Origin: Taenia hydatigena | Lineage: Eukaryota; Platyhelminthes; Cestoda; Cyclophyllidea; Taeniidae | Reading direction: 5' to 3' | DNA: 64,000 bases | Assembly: GCA_036345935.2 (NCBI GenBank) | Contig: JADWOT020000001.1 | Span: forward strand, 31,129,062-31,193,061 | In this document: piece after piece, positions 38,388 through 47,694 of the stretch | Numbering within the stretch: the stretch's first letter is position 1 | How the letters are laid out: the number at the start of each line of letters is the position of its first letter | Made by a program: the position numbers and the translations under genes | Notes under the pieces: generated by a model | Told to the model about the DNA's origin: nothing | Databases searched by the model: none | Seen by the model: the letters and a program-made list of their open reading frames with translations, nothing else

Positions 38388-38610
38388 TTATTGCGCTGGT
38401 AGTGTTACCGGTGATTTTGTCTGGAAACAGGTAAGGGTGATTACACCGATGCTCCACTGAATGCAAATTTTGCAGTTGCATTTGCGTGGGCATGCGCTGT
38501 TGCATTTGATACCCATTAAACAGAGCGAAAAGTAAACGAGTAAGTGAGACGCAATGTGAAGTGATTGCAAGGAGGAGAAGAAGGCGAACCAGGCTGGAGT
38601 GCGATCACAT
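38388..38610 (-). pseudogene. Decayed copy of the secreted-peptide gene, stop at codon 2
   Basis: Read on the minus strand from 38610, this matches the start of the intact gene at 41381 closely through the signal peptide (the residues SHSSLV and a leucine run are kept). The second codon, CTA in the intact gene, is TGA here. After the signal peptide the likeness to the intact gene stops and likeness to 31064-31290 continues without indels to a stop codon at the same place in both. In the frame one base over, both copies encode a cysteine-rich stretch; here it reads CPRKCNCKIC, which resembles a leucine-rich-repeat N-terminal cap pattern, though I would not assign it. No ATG starts that frame. 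Confidence 0.6.
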
Positions 38611-38639
38611 GCTGCAGTACGGGGTGTTAACCTCAGTCA

Positions 38640-38882
38640 CATGCTTGTGAGCTGACTGACGCATTTGCTTAGCTCTCCGAAATCACGGTTTGTGCTAGTA
38701 GGTCGGATGAATGCACATAAACATTGCCATTCCAACAGAGAGTATTTTAAGTACTGTGCTTCAGGGTTAACTACAAGGATAGCTTTTCTGTGCACAATTG
38801 TTTCGAAATTTGTTGAATCAGCTGATGGAGATGAGAGACGCTCCGCAGATGATTTCAAAGACAATGTGAAATAATCCAGCAT
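38640..38882 (-). CDS. ORF of 80 codons just upstream of decayed peptide copy, unrecognised
   Basis: An ATG-initiated minus-strand frame begins MLDYFTLSLKSSAERLSSPS and has a central LEWQCLCAF segment. It ends 27 bases before the decayed start codon at 38610. The overlapping plus-strand frame 38665-38874 is also open, so at most one is real. No repeat partner was seen and no domain recognised. It may be coincidental. Confidence 0.18.
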
Positions 38883-39521
38883 CGCAACGCCCGTTAAGAA
38901 ACGACAAACGAGAACATGCTATGTTGCATAATATCGAGGAGGCGTTAGATTTACGATTATATTTTAGTAGATTTAGCGTGCAGATCCATACAGGAACTGC
39001 CAAACATCTAACATCGTTGTTCCACTAAGTTACCTTCCTAAAGTACCTATGCAACCTCAATGTTCGTGGTCTAATGCACACTGCTCTCTGGTGTATGCTG
39101 TGCAACGATTGCCCCATCGTCACTTGCTAGCACTTGTTCGATTTCTCCCGCTTCGCTGCAAAGCAAAATGGCAACTACTCCTTAGGTTGATGGATTCTTC
39201 CGTTTGTCTGATGCCAGGTCATCTTCAACACCTTCAAGCAGAGGGAAATCGGAGGAGGAGAAATACCCAAGCCTCGAAGGAACACTATTGGCACTGACGC
39301 AATTAAAGACCTGAGTGCATTCCACGAAATCAGGTTTTTCTGAATTAAAGAAACTAACCCACTCACGTCTGGTTGTGTTTCGTCATATTGATAGTCAGTT
39401 GCCGAATACCATCAAGAGTTCTTCGGTTTCGGCTAGGGACATTTTAAGCAACTCCATCAACATACATCCCTCTACAATGTTAAAGACTCCGGCTATTTAA
39501 AAGCAATTAAACAGTCAACGA

Positions 39522-39880
39522 ACCTGGACTTGCAAGACGATGTGAACATTCAACAAGACCCATTTTCTAAGGCGCTCTAGAGAGCCTTCGGATATCATTA
39601 CCTACCCTTTGGTGGGCACGGCTAATCCTCCGTCGAAAGCTACGTCATCCAGATGGCACAAAGCCATCTCCCACCTACCTGCTTCATCGGATTCGTCAAT
39701 CAGCATCTCTCGTCCCTCATCCTTTTCAACGTCTCCCTTTGCGTTGACCACTCCCTCGCTATCTAGACTGTTAGGTACCCCAAGCTGGTCCAGCTCCAAT
39801 TTTCGTGCGCTCTTGCTGTCTGGCGCTACTACTGAAGGGGCGCGATATGGAGCGAGCGCAAGGCCCAATTGTGATCGGAT
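39522..39880 (-). pseudogene. Broken full-length paralog of the secreted-peptide gene
   Basis: The whole length of the intact gene can be aligned on the minus strand, from a start codon changed to ATC (39880-39878) to near 39522. Visible breaks are the lost start, a shortened hydrophobic core of the signal peptide, a frame change in the propiece, and TGG to TGA at the conserved tryptophan that opens the cationic helix (39645-39647 on the plus strand). A small insertion and a further stop lie near the end. The propiece keeps SVVAPDSKSARKL, matching AVVPDGGTARKL in the intact protein. The arginine-rich helix codons are still recognisable past the stop. It lies head-on to the intact gene, 1.5 kb away. 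Confidence 0.75.
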
Positions 39881-39921
39881 GTTGTAGTTCAGTGGTGCCT
39901 AAGGCAACGGCGTCTAAAACG

Positions 39922-39938
39922 TGGTGTGCACCGCCTAC
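39922..39938 (-). promoter_or_regulatory. Conserved upstream block of broken paralog
   Basis: On the minus strand it reads GTAGGCGGTGCACACCA, the same block as at 41324 and 31326. The position of the intact gene's TATA box holds CTTGCAGGCACG, as in the other decayed copy. An ACTCGTATAAACAA element lies about 50 bases further upstream and is also shared with 31.4 kb; the intact gene has ACTCGTGTAAACAA there. Confidence 0.5.
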
Positions 39939-40011
39939 ATTACGTGCCTGCAAGCCCAGTAATGCGCTCGCCTAACTAACCAAAATCGTTGTTTATACGA
40001 GTAGGCAATAA

Positions 40012-40218
40012 ATGTGTGAGGTACATCGGATACGCGATGCTCTGCAAATGGTTTCGTCAGAGGGTTCATCGAAGCACTATGTTTCCAGGTCCAAAACCAA
40101 AAGTCAAGAATATTACCCACTAGGAGCAACTGCTCCAAATAACGCTAAAGTTACCGAAAAGAATTTTAAGATACTATGCGCATGGTTACAGTCTCATGTA
40201 ACCAGAAATAATTTTTGA
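40012..40218 (+). CDS. Small divergent ORF, 68 codons, paralog at 31.4 kb
   Basis: The ATG at 40012 follows an in-frame stop. The protein is hydrophilic with serine, lysine and a YYP motif, and has no signal peptide or membrane segment. It aligns with the frame at 31415-31636 with one codon-sized gap. It diverges from the minus-strand broken peptide gene across about 130 bases, and an AATAAA follows 113 bases after the stop (40332). Substitutions are not concentrated in third positions, so this could be a non-coding flank of the duplicated unit. Confidence 0.25.
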   Translation: MCEVHRIRDALQMVSSEGSSKHYVSRSKTKSQEYYPLGATAPNNAKVTEKNFKILCAWLQSHVTRNNF

Positions 40219-40331
40219 GTTCTGGCGTCCTAAAATTTCACAACATCTTTCGAAGGACTTGATGCAAGGAGTCTCCGCTAACACCGTGGTACATGCTCGT
40301 TCGCGTAGTATCGGCCGTGAACAAATATGCA

Positions 40332-40360
40332 AATAAAATTAAGCAAGAAAAACATTTATT
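40332..40360. terminator. Candidate two-way poly(A) signal
   Basis: AATAAA lies at 40332-40337 on the plus strand, and its reverse complement TTTATT at 40355-40360 serves the minus strand. It would fit the end of the plus ORF at 40218 and of a minus transcript from about 40960. A very similar pair lies at 41076-41125. Confidence 0.35.
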
Positions 40361-40777
40361 TCATTACAGACGGCACAGGCGGGGCAAAATGCATCAGACA
40401 GAAAAACCGTCCAAAGTAATGCTCTAAAGCCTAGACAATCCTCAATCGCAGACTGCTCTTCTAAGTTTCTAGACAGTTTTGCTGGAACAGTTATGTAAGA
40501 CGAACTGGCTTCCTCTGAACTATGATTGAAGACTGATAAAGTTGCAAAATTTAATGAGACATCGGAACCCTCTTCCTGCCGAACAGCGATTTTGCTGCGG
40601 TAAAGTCTGACAGAAGGTGTTCTGCAGTACTATTCATGATGAGGTGCACAAGTGGAATTCACTTCCTGCCGATTGAGATCATCGTCATAACATTACAAGC
40701 AGTGTCTAGATAGAAGAATAAGGGAAATGCTTTAACCCCGGGTGGATGTTATGTTCGCAGCTGCTATGGTTACCATA

Positions 40778-40960
40778 CTAATGGCTGTGGGCGGTTTTGT
40801 TTATTTTCAATTTAAGACATTCTTCACTCATAAGTCGTCTGGGTGTCCTGGAGAGTAATTTGGAATCTACACTGTTTTTCCGCTTCGAACAAATGTTCTC
40901 AGCTGTTTTTCTTTTGCAAAGTAAGATAATCAGCGAAGTACATATTCCATTCATATCCAT
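40778..40960 (-). CDS. Short basic ORF, 60 codons, unrecognised
   Basis: The ATG-initiated frame begins MDMNGICTSLIILLCKRK and is lysine- and arginine-rich, with a short hydrophobic run near the start. An AATAAA on the minus strand (40360-40355) lies about 420 bases downstream. The plus strand has an overlapping 35-codon frame (40751-40858) with one membrane-length hydrophobic segment, so one or both are chance. No homolog recognised. Confidence 0.18.
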   Translation of the reverse strand: MDMNGICTSLIILLCKRKTAENICSKRKNSVDSKLLSRTPRRLMSEECLKLKINKTAHSH

Positions 40961-41075
40961 GGCAGTGGTTTTGTACTAACCTGCACGCTGACATCTCTGG
41001 ATGAGTGAGAGATGGGATATTATGCCCAGCAGCAGTTATTCCGAACACAAGCAGCGGTTACGAATAAGTTGTGTG

Positions 41076-41125
41076 AATAAATAAAGCAATATTTGCTGAT
41101 TTCAAAATTGAATCCCAATTTTATT
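41076..41125. terminator. Second candidate two-way poly(A) signal
   Basis: Overlapping AATAAA motifs lie at 41076-41081 and 41080-41085 (plus), and TTTATT at 41120-41125 gives AATAAA on the minus strand. They lie upstream of the intact peptide gene and would insulate it from transcription on its left. Confidence 0.35.
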
Positions 41126-41249
41126 ATAATGAAGGGCTCACAACTCAGCGGACACACTAAAACTCTCATCAATACAAAAGTGTCCAAATGACGAGACCGA
41201 TATTATTTCATTCAGATTCTGCTATCCAAGACAATTGTAGTACAGCATC

Positions 41250-41340
41250 AAAACCACCCACTCGTGTAAACAAGGTTGTCGGGAAGTTAATCAAGTGCTT
41301 GGTGAAGCATATAAATACGTGACGTAGGTAGTGCACACCA
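41250..41340 (+). promoter_or_regulatory. Promoter of the intact secreted-peptide gene
   Basis: TATAAATA at 41310-41317 lies 64 bases before the ATG, which allows a short leader. Directly after it comes GTAGGTAGTGCACACCA (41324-41340), conserved at two decayed paralogs. An upstream element, ACTCGTGTAAACAA near 41261, is also shared in altered form. Confidence 0.55.
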
Positions 41341-41380
41341 TTTACGTACCCGGTCACCGTAAATACCATCAAAGCACAAA

Positions 41381-41725
41381 ATGCTATCACACTCAAGCCT
41401 GGTCTGTCTTCTTCTCCTTGCATTCGTCTCACATCGAGTGTCTCCTGCTGTTGTGCCAGATGGTGGGACTGCACGAAAATTAAAAGCGGACCTGTTTGAG
41501 ACACTCGATTCCCCGAATGATGAGGTATTTACTGAATCAGAGGAAGATTTGTTGGTGGACCAACTCTATCAAACTGATGAGCGGAGGGATGTCCTCATGC
41601 CAGCTGGATGGCGTCGTTTTCGAGAAAGGCTAAGGCGTGCCTTCCAAAGGATCGGCGATGGCATCCGGAGGTTCCTCAGAAAGTATGGAGACGACATTAT
41701 TCCCATCATCCTTCAAGGCCTTTGA
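41381..41725 (+). CDS. Secreted precursor with cationic amphipathic C-terminal peptide
   Basis: This is an intact, intronless 114-residue ORF with ATG in good context (A at -3). Residues 1-23 form a signal peptide with a leucine-rich core; cleavage is likely near residue 23. Residues 36-70 form an acidic propiece with 13 Asp/Glu and a dibasic site (Arg68-Arg69). Residues 76-114 begin GWRRF and hold eleven Arg/Lys against four acidic residues with hydrophobics every three to four positions, then end in a KYG turn and an Ile/Pro/Ile-rich tail. There is no cysteine outside the signal peptide. This is the plan of linear antimicrobial or membrane-active defence peptides released by proteolysis. 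The end resembles ruminant alpha-helical cathelicidins (SMAP-29, BMAP-28) in style, but no cathelin domain is present, so convergence or mimicry is likelier than kinship. Function and family remain inferred. It has three decayed paralogs within 10 kb. Confidence 0.82.
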   Translation: MLSHSSLVCLLLLAFVSHRVSPAVVPDGGTARKLKADLFETLDSPNDEVFTESEEDLLVDQLYQTDERRDVLMPAGWRRFRERLRRAFQRIGDGIRRFLRKYGDDIIPIILQGL

Positions 41726-42005
41726 AGACTATGCCGCAGGGGCGTCTTGGTGTTTGCAAATAGCCTTACTCTGTGTCGCTGTAAGCTCTGGTGATGCGGA
41801 CTACCACGAAGTTTAATCATAAATTGATTGTTAGGAAGGATGGCATATGCTCCAACTATTTACAAACAGCCCTTCCGTTTCTTTTTCCATTACGAATATA
41901 TTGACAGTGGCTCTAAGGTCATCACGATAACTACTGTTGCAATGAAGACTGAGATAAATGAAAATAATGGTTAATTTAGGATAAATGTTGCTGAGACCCC
42001 AACCT

Positions 42006-42176
42006 ATGACCATTTACAATAGCAGGGCTACCAGAATCAAGTCAAATTATGACATCTACTTAAGCTTTGAGCACCGCATAATGAGAAGCAATGGAATGAA
42101 ACTACCATCGATGGAATATGGGCCCATTAGACTGGTCAGCCACGAGTGCAGTGGCATCAACGGAAACCGTGTGTAA
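42006..42176 (+). CDS. Short ORF, 56 codons, with nearby poly(A) signal
   Basis: The ATG at 42006 opens a frame beginning MTIYNSRATRIKSNYDIYLS, mostly polar with one cysteine and no membrane segment. AATAAA follows at 42271-42276, 95 bases after the stop. It lies 280 bases downstream of the intact peptide gene on the same strand and could be part of that gene's trailer, a separate small gene, or chance. No family recognised. Confidence 0.22.
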   Translation: MTIYNSRATRIKSNYDIYLSFEHRIMRSNGMKLPSMEYGPIRLVSHECSGINGNRV

Positions 42177-42270
42177 ACATAGGAATCGCGGCCTGAACCT
42201 CGTATGAATATGCTCAGTTAATTATTTGTTTGCCCTTCTGAAACCATCGTTTATGTTTGTAGGCGGACCG

Positions 42271-42276
42271 AATAAA
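42271..42276 (+). terminator. Candidate poly(A) signal AATAAA
   Basis: This is the first canonical AATAAA downstream of the intact peptide gene (a CATAAA variant lies nearer, at about 41817). Either could end its transcript. Confidence 0.3.
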
Positions 42277-42499
42277 CGTAATTAAGCCTTGGAGAGGAGA
42301 CACCGTAGAACACAAGTAAGCCAACGTCAGCTGGTACCCGGTAGTACTAATGAATGCGTAAACATCACTGCATTATGGTGAGCCTTGCAAGTGCAAGTGA
42401 CCGGCACAAGCATCCCTTGCTAATTTGAACAGCCAGAAAGACCATCGCATCATTCGCCATGTCAACAATTCTAAAGTGGCTTCTTCATGTCTGCACATT

Positions 42500-43890
42500 C
42501 AATATTTGTCCTTTAGGGAATTAAAGGACTCACCAAACCACCGTCACAACGCCAGTGAAAAGTGCTTCCCGCCTGCTCTGACTCTTCTCATTTTAAGAAA
42601 ATAAAAGCTATGATAAAGAAGGAGGAGAGGGTTTGCAAATGCAATTGCAGAAACTAACAAACCGATTAGAATGTGTGACAGACTCGGTTTTATATCTTTA
42701 GAGCGGGTAGATTGAGACAAGGCAGCAAGCAAAGTTCATTGGTGACTATGAGTGGGGCTAGTTAATGAGTGTAAGGCTAATTTAGGAAGTATATTTCTTT
42801 TTCGAAGGAAGATCACTACGGTTTTACATAGAGAACCGTAATTGCTGAACGCTCCTTGCCTTGCAACGAAGACTACTTGGTCAAGCATGCATATTGCAAG
42901 TCTGCCGACACACCGAGTAGACTGACCAGCCATCCTCATTGGTGGATGATGCGGTAGTCAATCTGGCTACTTAAATAAGCAGAACGGCAGCGGCACCAGC
43001 CACAGAGACAGCGATGCACAGTATCACCGTCAAGCCTTCTCTTAACCTGATAATCCTCATCAAGTTACCTCGTTAGTCAAGTTGACGGTGATGGAGAATG
43101 TCGCCTGCCTCTATTCGAGCTACTCGTTTCTGGGAATTGACAGCTAAGCATGGGCGGGTGAACTCATGCCCCTTACTTAACTTTGCGGACATGTTGGTAC
43201 ATCACTGCTGGCATTGCAGCCATAAATTTCACGAAGAGGAAGCAGTGCCCTTCTGGAAGCTGTGCATCAGCCAATGTGGATGGAGACCACAAGCATAACG
43301 ATGGCTCAGTCGCGCAAGAAGCAATGCTCGCACAACTTGCCGTGACAAAAAGTGGCTAGAGAATCATTATCGAAGGCTGGAGCTGCCAACTGTTAGCCCT
43401 TTTGGTTCCCTGCCCACATTTGTGCTCCGTGCAACACCAACGTCAAGAATCCTCAACACCACGTAAAGAGGTTTTGGTGTCATTGTGACAGCGGTAACCA
43501 TGATGCGATTGCAGTGTTGCATCGACATCGCTGGCTCCATAACTTATTTAAAGCGACCGATTCAGGTGCGACGGCAGAGTCGGTTTGAGGGAATGATCTC
43601 AAAATGAAGTGCCAGATGGATTGGCAGAAGTAATTACACGAGGAGATGGTATTTTGGACTCTCGACGGGCAATGTGTGGTTTTAAGTGTCAGATGAGGTC
43701 CTTGCTTCCTCCTCCTCCTACATCACACACGCAAAAGCTGCCTCTCGTTGCCGAGAAAATGGCGGTGAGCCTTCATAAGTGCTTTTGTCTTCTCACCTAA
43801 ATGCATTCACTTCGTGCATGAGTGCTATCGCCATTCAAAATTAACCGGACCCCTTCCATACTCTACAAATGATTATGCCAAATTCTGCAT
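42500..43890. repeat. Diverged family A-related repeat fragments
   Basis: Near 42560-42610 there is the recurrent CCTGCTCTGACTCTTCTCATTTTAAG-like block followed by AATAAAAGC, also seen near 54315, 59950 and 62880. The segment 43050-43135 matches the CTCATCAAGTTACCTC block at 28160. From 43300 to 43890 I see nothing to report. Confidence 0.4.
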
Positions 43891-43899
43891 GTGTGCTAT

Positions 43900-46120
43900 T
43901 TGAAGTCCTTGCAATTTGTGTACAACGAAGTTGATTGCTTTGCAGTACTTCAGCGATGCGACAAACACGCGGGGAGGAAAAAATGCGCAAAGCAATTTCC
44001 TATTCGAAAATGTTCTCTCGTCACGGAAATGTAGAAATAGCAAAGTGGCTGGCTCATTGCTCGTAAGAGCAACGACGAGGATTTAAAATTTGCATGAGTT
44101 GCTGTGGGCAGCCTAGGCAAGGTGGGGCCTGAGGTCCGGATAGCCGCAGTGAACATGGACCGGAAACAACAAATCCGGCAAATAATGTTATGCTTAATAA
44201 AGCCTCTTTTCAACCCCATTTAAATTTGCGGGACCTTGGTAATTCGTGTGATGAGTGTGTGCGATAGGCCGAGGTGAGGGGCGCGAATGGTCAAAGAAGA
44301 AGAGACATGAGAGAAAATGTGGCAATACGATCCGAAGCTGGAGAGAAGAGCGTCTAGTATCGTGTTCATAGATTTAAATGCATAGATTTGTCAATCGTGG
44401 GATTAATACATTCATTAAATTTATGGCCACAAGATGTAGTAGTGGTATTCTACTAAATTTCATCTTGTTAAATGGTTGGACGCTCCCGCTTTACGTTGCA
44501 CCGCCTAATATTTATCGACTTAATGGCGGCTTGTCGAGTTTGTTCAAGTATTTAATGCCTGTTTCGGTGATTTCTGTCACCAGGCAACGCTTCTTCTAAA
44601 AAATTCTAGACGGCGTAACACTTCCACTTCATTTTACACTGGTAAAATTGGCACTAAACAGCCTCTGGTGTTAAGTGTTCGAAATTACTTCTCGGAAATT
44701 TGGCAAGGTGTACCGGTCAGTGTTTGAACAACCCGCGCAACAACTGTTCGAATTTTGATCAACCCGACTGGTGATGATGGCTACTACCACGATAATGGCC
44801 ACCGTGATGGTGATTGAGGCCTGTTGAGGGACAAGTAATAGCAAGAGGTCATGTTTCAGTCTTCATCGTCGCTATCGCTAAAATTGCTGTTGCTAACTGG
44901 GAGTAGATAAGCAAAGACATGCTTCCAAATGGCGAATAACTCTGGCGGTTTTGCCATCATGTGGTGATGAATGTCTGGCAGCGTCTTAACTTCGACACAC
45001 TTGCTCTGCTAAACCATTCTCTTGATCAGACGATGGGCGTTTAGAAGACATGGTTCTTGTTAAGGAAGGGAACTAAATCCATATTGGCAAGGATAATTTC
45101 CAAGCAGTGTAAGGCTACTTCCGTTCTCTTGCAATGAGTAGAGTAGGGAATCAAAGGACAAGAAGGAAGAGATCAACGCAAACTCCATTGTACACATTTC
45201 TGGGACTATGCTGGCAAACGTCTTACCTTGCGAATAGAAACGGGGTACAAAGAAGGAGCCCCAATCTGCATGGAGGATGGCATTGCCACAATTTGGGTAA
45301 AAACCGTTTGAAAGTGGCTGCAGCAGGGTACGTTTTCATTATATCCCAATTTAGTTGTACTCGGAGATTATCCAGTCACGATGCAAGAGTTGTCAGCTCA
45401 TCCGCGCTTTCCTCAAGTCGCCAACCCCATCGTTATGTATTCACGCATTGTGGCTGCAACGTTTCAGGTCAGGTCTAACATGTGGCCCACTCACACTTCC
45501 AGGTATCGACCACGTGATAACCGGTTGACTAACTTGCCATTCGTTCCTGATGTGTCAAATCGGAGGATTCGAATCCTTTGGTTAGACGAAATTGGGTACA
45601 TTGGGCTACTGCTATTATGCGCCGTGGTAGCTGTGAGCAGAAATTTCTAAGCGATGATGGAACAAAGCACCCAAAAAAGATTACTTTTCCTTACTTGACA
45701 GCTTTGAGCGACTGCAAGACGTCAACAAGATTGCGAGAAGCATCTCGTGATGCACTCAAGCCCTCCGAGGTGACCTGGTAGGAACGCATACCTTGAGGGT
45801 GTGCACAAGGCACAAGGTTCCTGTCTTGCGTTTAGCTGTACGATGAGCAATCCGTGGTCGCGTAAAGGATGAGTCAGGTATCAATAGACTTGACTTTTCA
45901 AAGGCACATCTACCAGCCTCAATGAATATCAGGTCTCGTCCAACTTCGCCCTTACAAGCATCCTGTCGGCTTTACTGTCGCAGTACCTTGCATCAATGAT
46001 ATCCATAGGGATGTCCTCCTGACTAAAGCAAGTCCTCGTAATCTCGGTGGTGGCATGCGCACTAGGTAGATAAGAGACAGAAAGAAACAAAATGGCGAAT
46101 CTTTTCCGCTTTCAGCCACG
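43900..46120 (+). repeat. Family B repeat, longest copy
   Basis: It matches 4371-4640, then 5050-6070, in order. The part at 44090-44850 matches 1481-2240 inverted. It ends near a (CA)7 tract at 46126-46140. Frames such as 45134-45478 are not preserved in the other copies. Confidence 0.6.
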
Positions 46121-46125
46121 AGCCG

Positions 46126-46140
46126 CACACACACACACAC
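46126..46140 (+). repeat. Short (CA)n tract
   Basis: This pure CA dinucleotide run of 15 bases lies inside the junction between families B and J. Confidence 0.85.
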
Positions 46141-46199
46141 TTGTTTTCCCACGCAAATAAAGAAGTGAATTGACTGAATGACGAGTAGGCACGGATAGA

Positions 46200-46470
46200 T
46201 GCCTTGAAGATGAACTCGTTGTCTGACTTCATCACCGAGTCAACGAATTGTTGGAAGAGCTCTATGGCTGACTCATCGATCGTCAAGGCAAAGATGGCAT
46301 GACTATCACAGAGAAATTGTCGATTTTCGACTACTTTAACTAACCAACGGAAAGGTGGCACACATCTACGCCAGCTCCAAACATAACACCATGCACTGGA
46401 AAGCTTAGACCAGTTTCAAGGTGAACTAAAAGCTTAAATATTCGCCGTCCTTCCTCGCTTGACTTAAGAG
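46200..46470 (-). repeat. Family J repeat, copy 3
   Basis: The minus strand encodes VVENRQFLC followed by ALTIDESAIELFQQFVDSVM in an open frame. The first part is in register with the other J copies. The frame has no recognised start or domain. Confidence 0.35.
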
Positions 46471-47660
46471 GCGTAATTGGCCGTAAAGTAAAGTAATGAA
46501 TGGGTGCTGAACATTACACAGCAGGCAGGAACAAAGAGACGAACCCAACTTGAAACACTGATGGACGAATGGCTTCCAACCTGTGCAATTGCCGGATATA
46601 ATAGCAGAATTATGCCGACGCGTTCGAAATGGTGTGCAGTGAGTTCAGCGCTTGTCTGCTCCTTCTTGGCTTTTTTCTTCCTCGGAATGAAAAGGGGAAG
46701 AACAGGTTGGCGACAAATTTCATCGGCGACATGGCAAATAAGGTATAGTGATAAAGTTTGAACTCGTTTGACTGAAAACACTCCTGGCTCGAAGGTGAAT
46801 AATGGCGCTTGTGCATGAGGATGTGCATCCATCGAATGCTTTTGGCCCAAGAGAACGGTTCAGTCTACCACGTCTACTTCAGTTATGCCAATGTACCGAA
46901 ACAGGCAACCACCTATCAACATTAGCAGGTGTCGTTGTGATGACAGCGGACGGCAATATGGAGAGGCACTTGCTTTCCTACCGATACTCTACGTCCGAGA
47001 ATCCCCTATCACCAACTCACTCAACATCAACACTAGCATCTGGCTCGTAACCGTGACCAATGCAGCCAGAGGTGCCAAAGACGCCCGATTAAGCCTCTAC
47101 AACTGTTCTTTCCTCCTCGTCTCTGCGGTCAGTACTACTCTGATCTCAAGGAAGGAGGTTATGTCCTCATTATGACAGTGAGAACCAGGGCCTGAACAAC
47201 ACATGCCTTTGGGAGTGTGTTGATGCATTGTTTGAATAAATTGAGGGAATTGCTCTTAACAGCATTTGGGTTACCTGCTGGTCACTTCATGTGGACCCTT
47301 CAACGTGGCCGAAATGTGATCTTTACTGACTGCCACACTGCTTGCTGTTCCCTCGTTGGCGAGCGAACTATCAGTGCGATTATTGGTGCGAAGAAATTGT
47401 CCTCTCCCTGTTTGAGAGGATAGTCGCATGATTGGGATGAGGTGTCGGAATAATTTTGCCCACCATCGACATGGTTGGGTCTGGCTCTACCAATTCCTAA
47501 CAAACTCTCTAACAGCGCATAAAGAGGGCACCACCAGAACTGATTTTATCCACGTCGGGCAAAGCACATTCAAACTACAATTGACGAAACCGTTTTCGAT
47601 GTTGATCTGAGTAGGATGCCTTGCGTTGAATGTGATACAGACAACAATTTACAATAGCAC
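46471..47660 (-). repeat. Family F, inverted copy of the palindrome spacer
   Basis: The reverse complement matches 12110-13340 with high likeness, for example through the segment that reads CAGCCAGAGGTGCCAAAGA at 47064. Three minus/plus frames survive on one copy only. Confidence 0.65.
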
Positions 47661-47694
47661 ATTCTTTATTCTTCTCTCCTTCCTTAGGTTAACA

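Noticed and set aside
37916..38434. Longest open frame in the window, 172 codons, plus strand
   Set aside because: It has no ATG start, its end is the antisense of the decayed peptide copy, and only the repeat-shared tail resembles another frame (30922-31110). Both are explained by the minus-strand homology.
46464..46850. 128-codon minus-strand frame resembling 13034-13363
   Set aside because: Likeness follows the inverted family F copy. The ends and lengths differ and no protein feature is recognisable, so kept as repeat.
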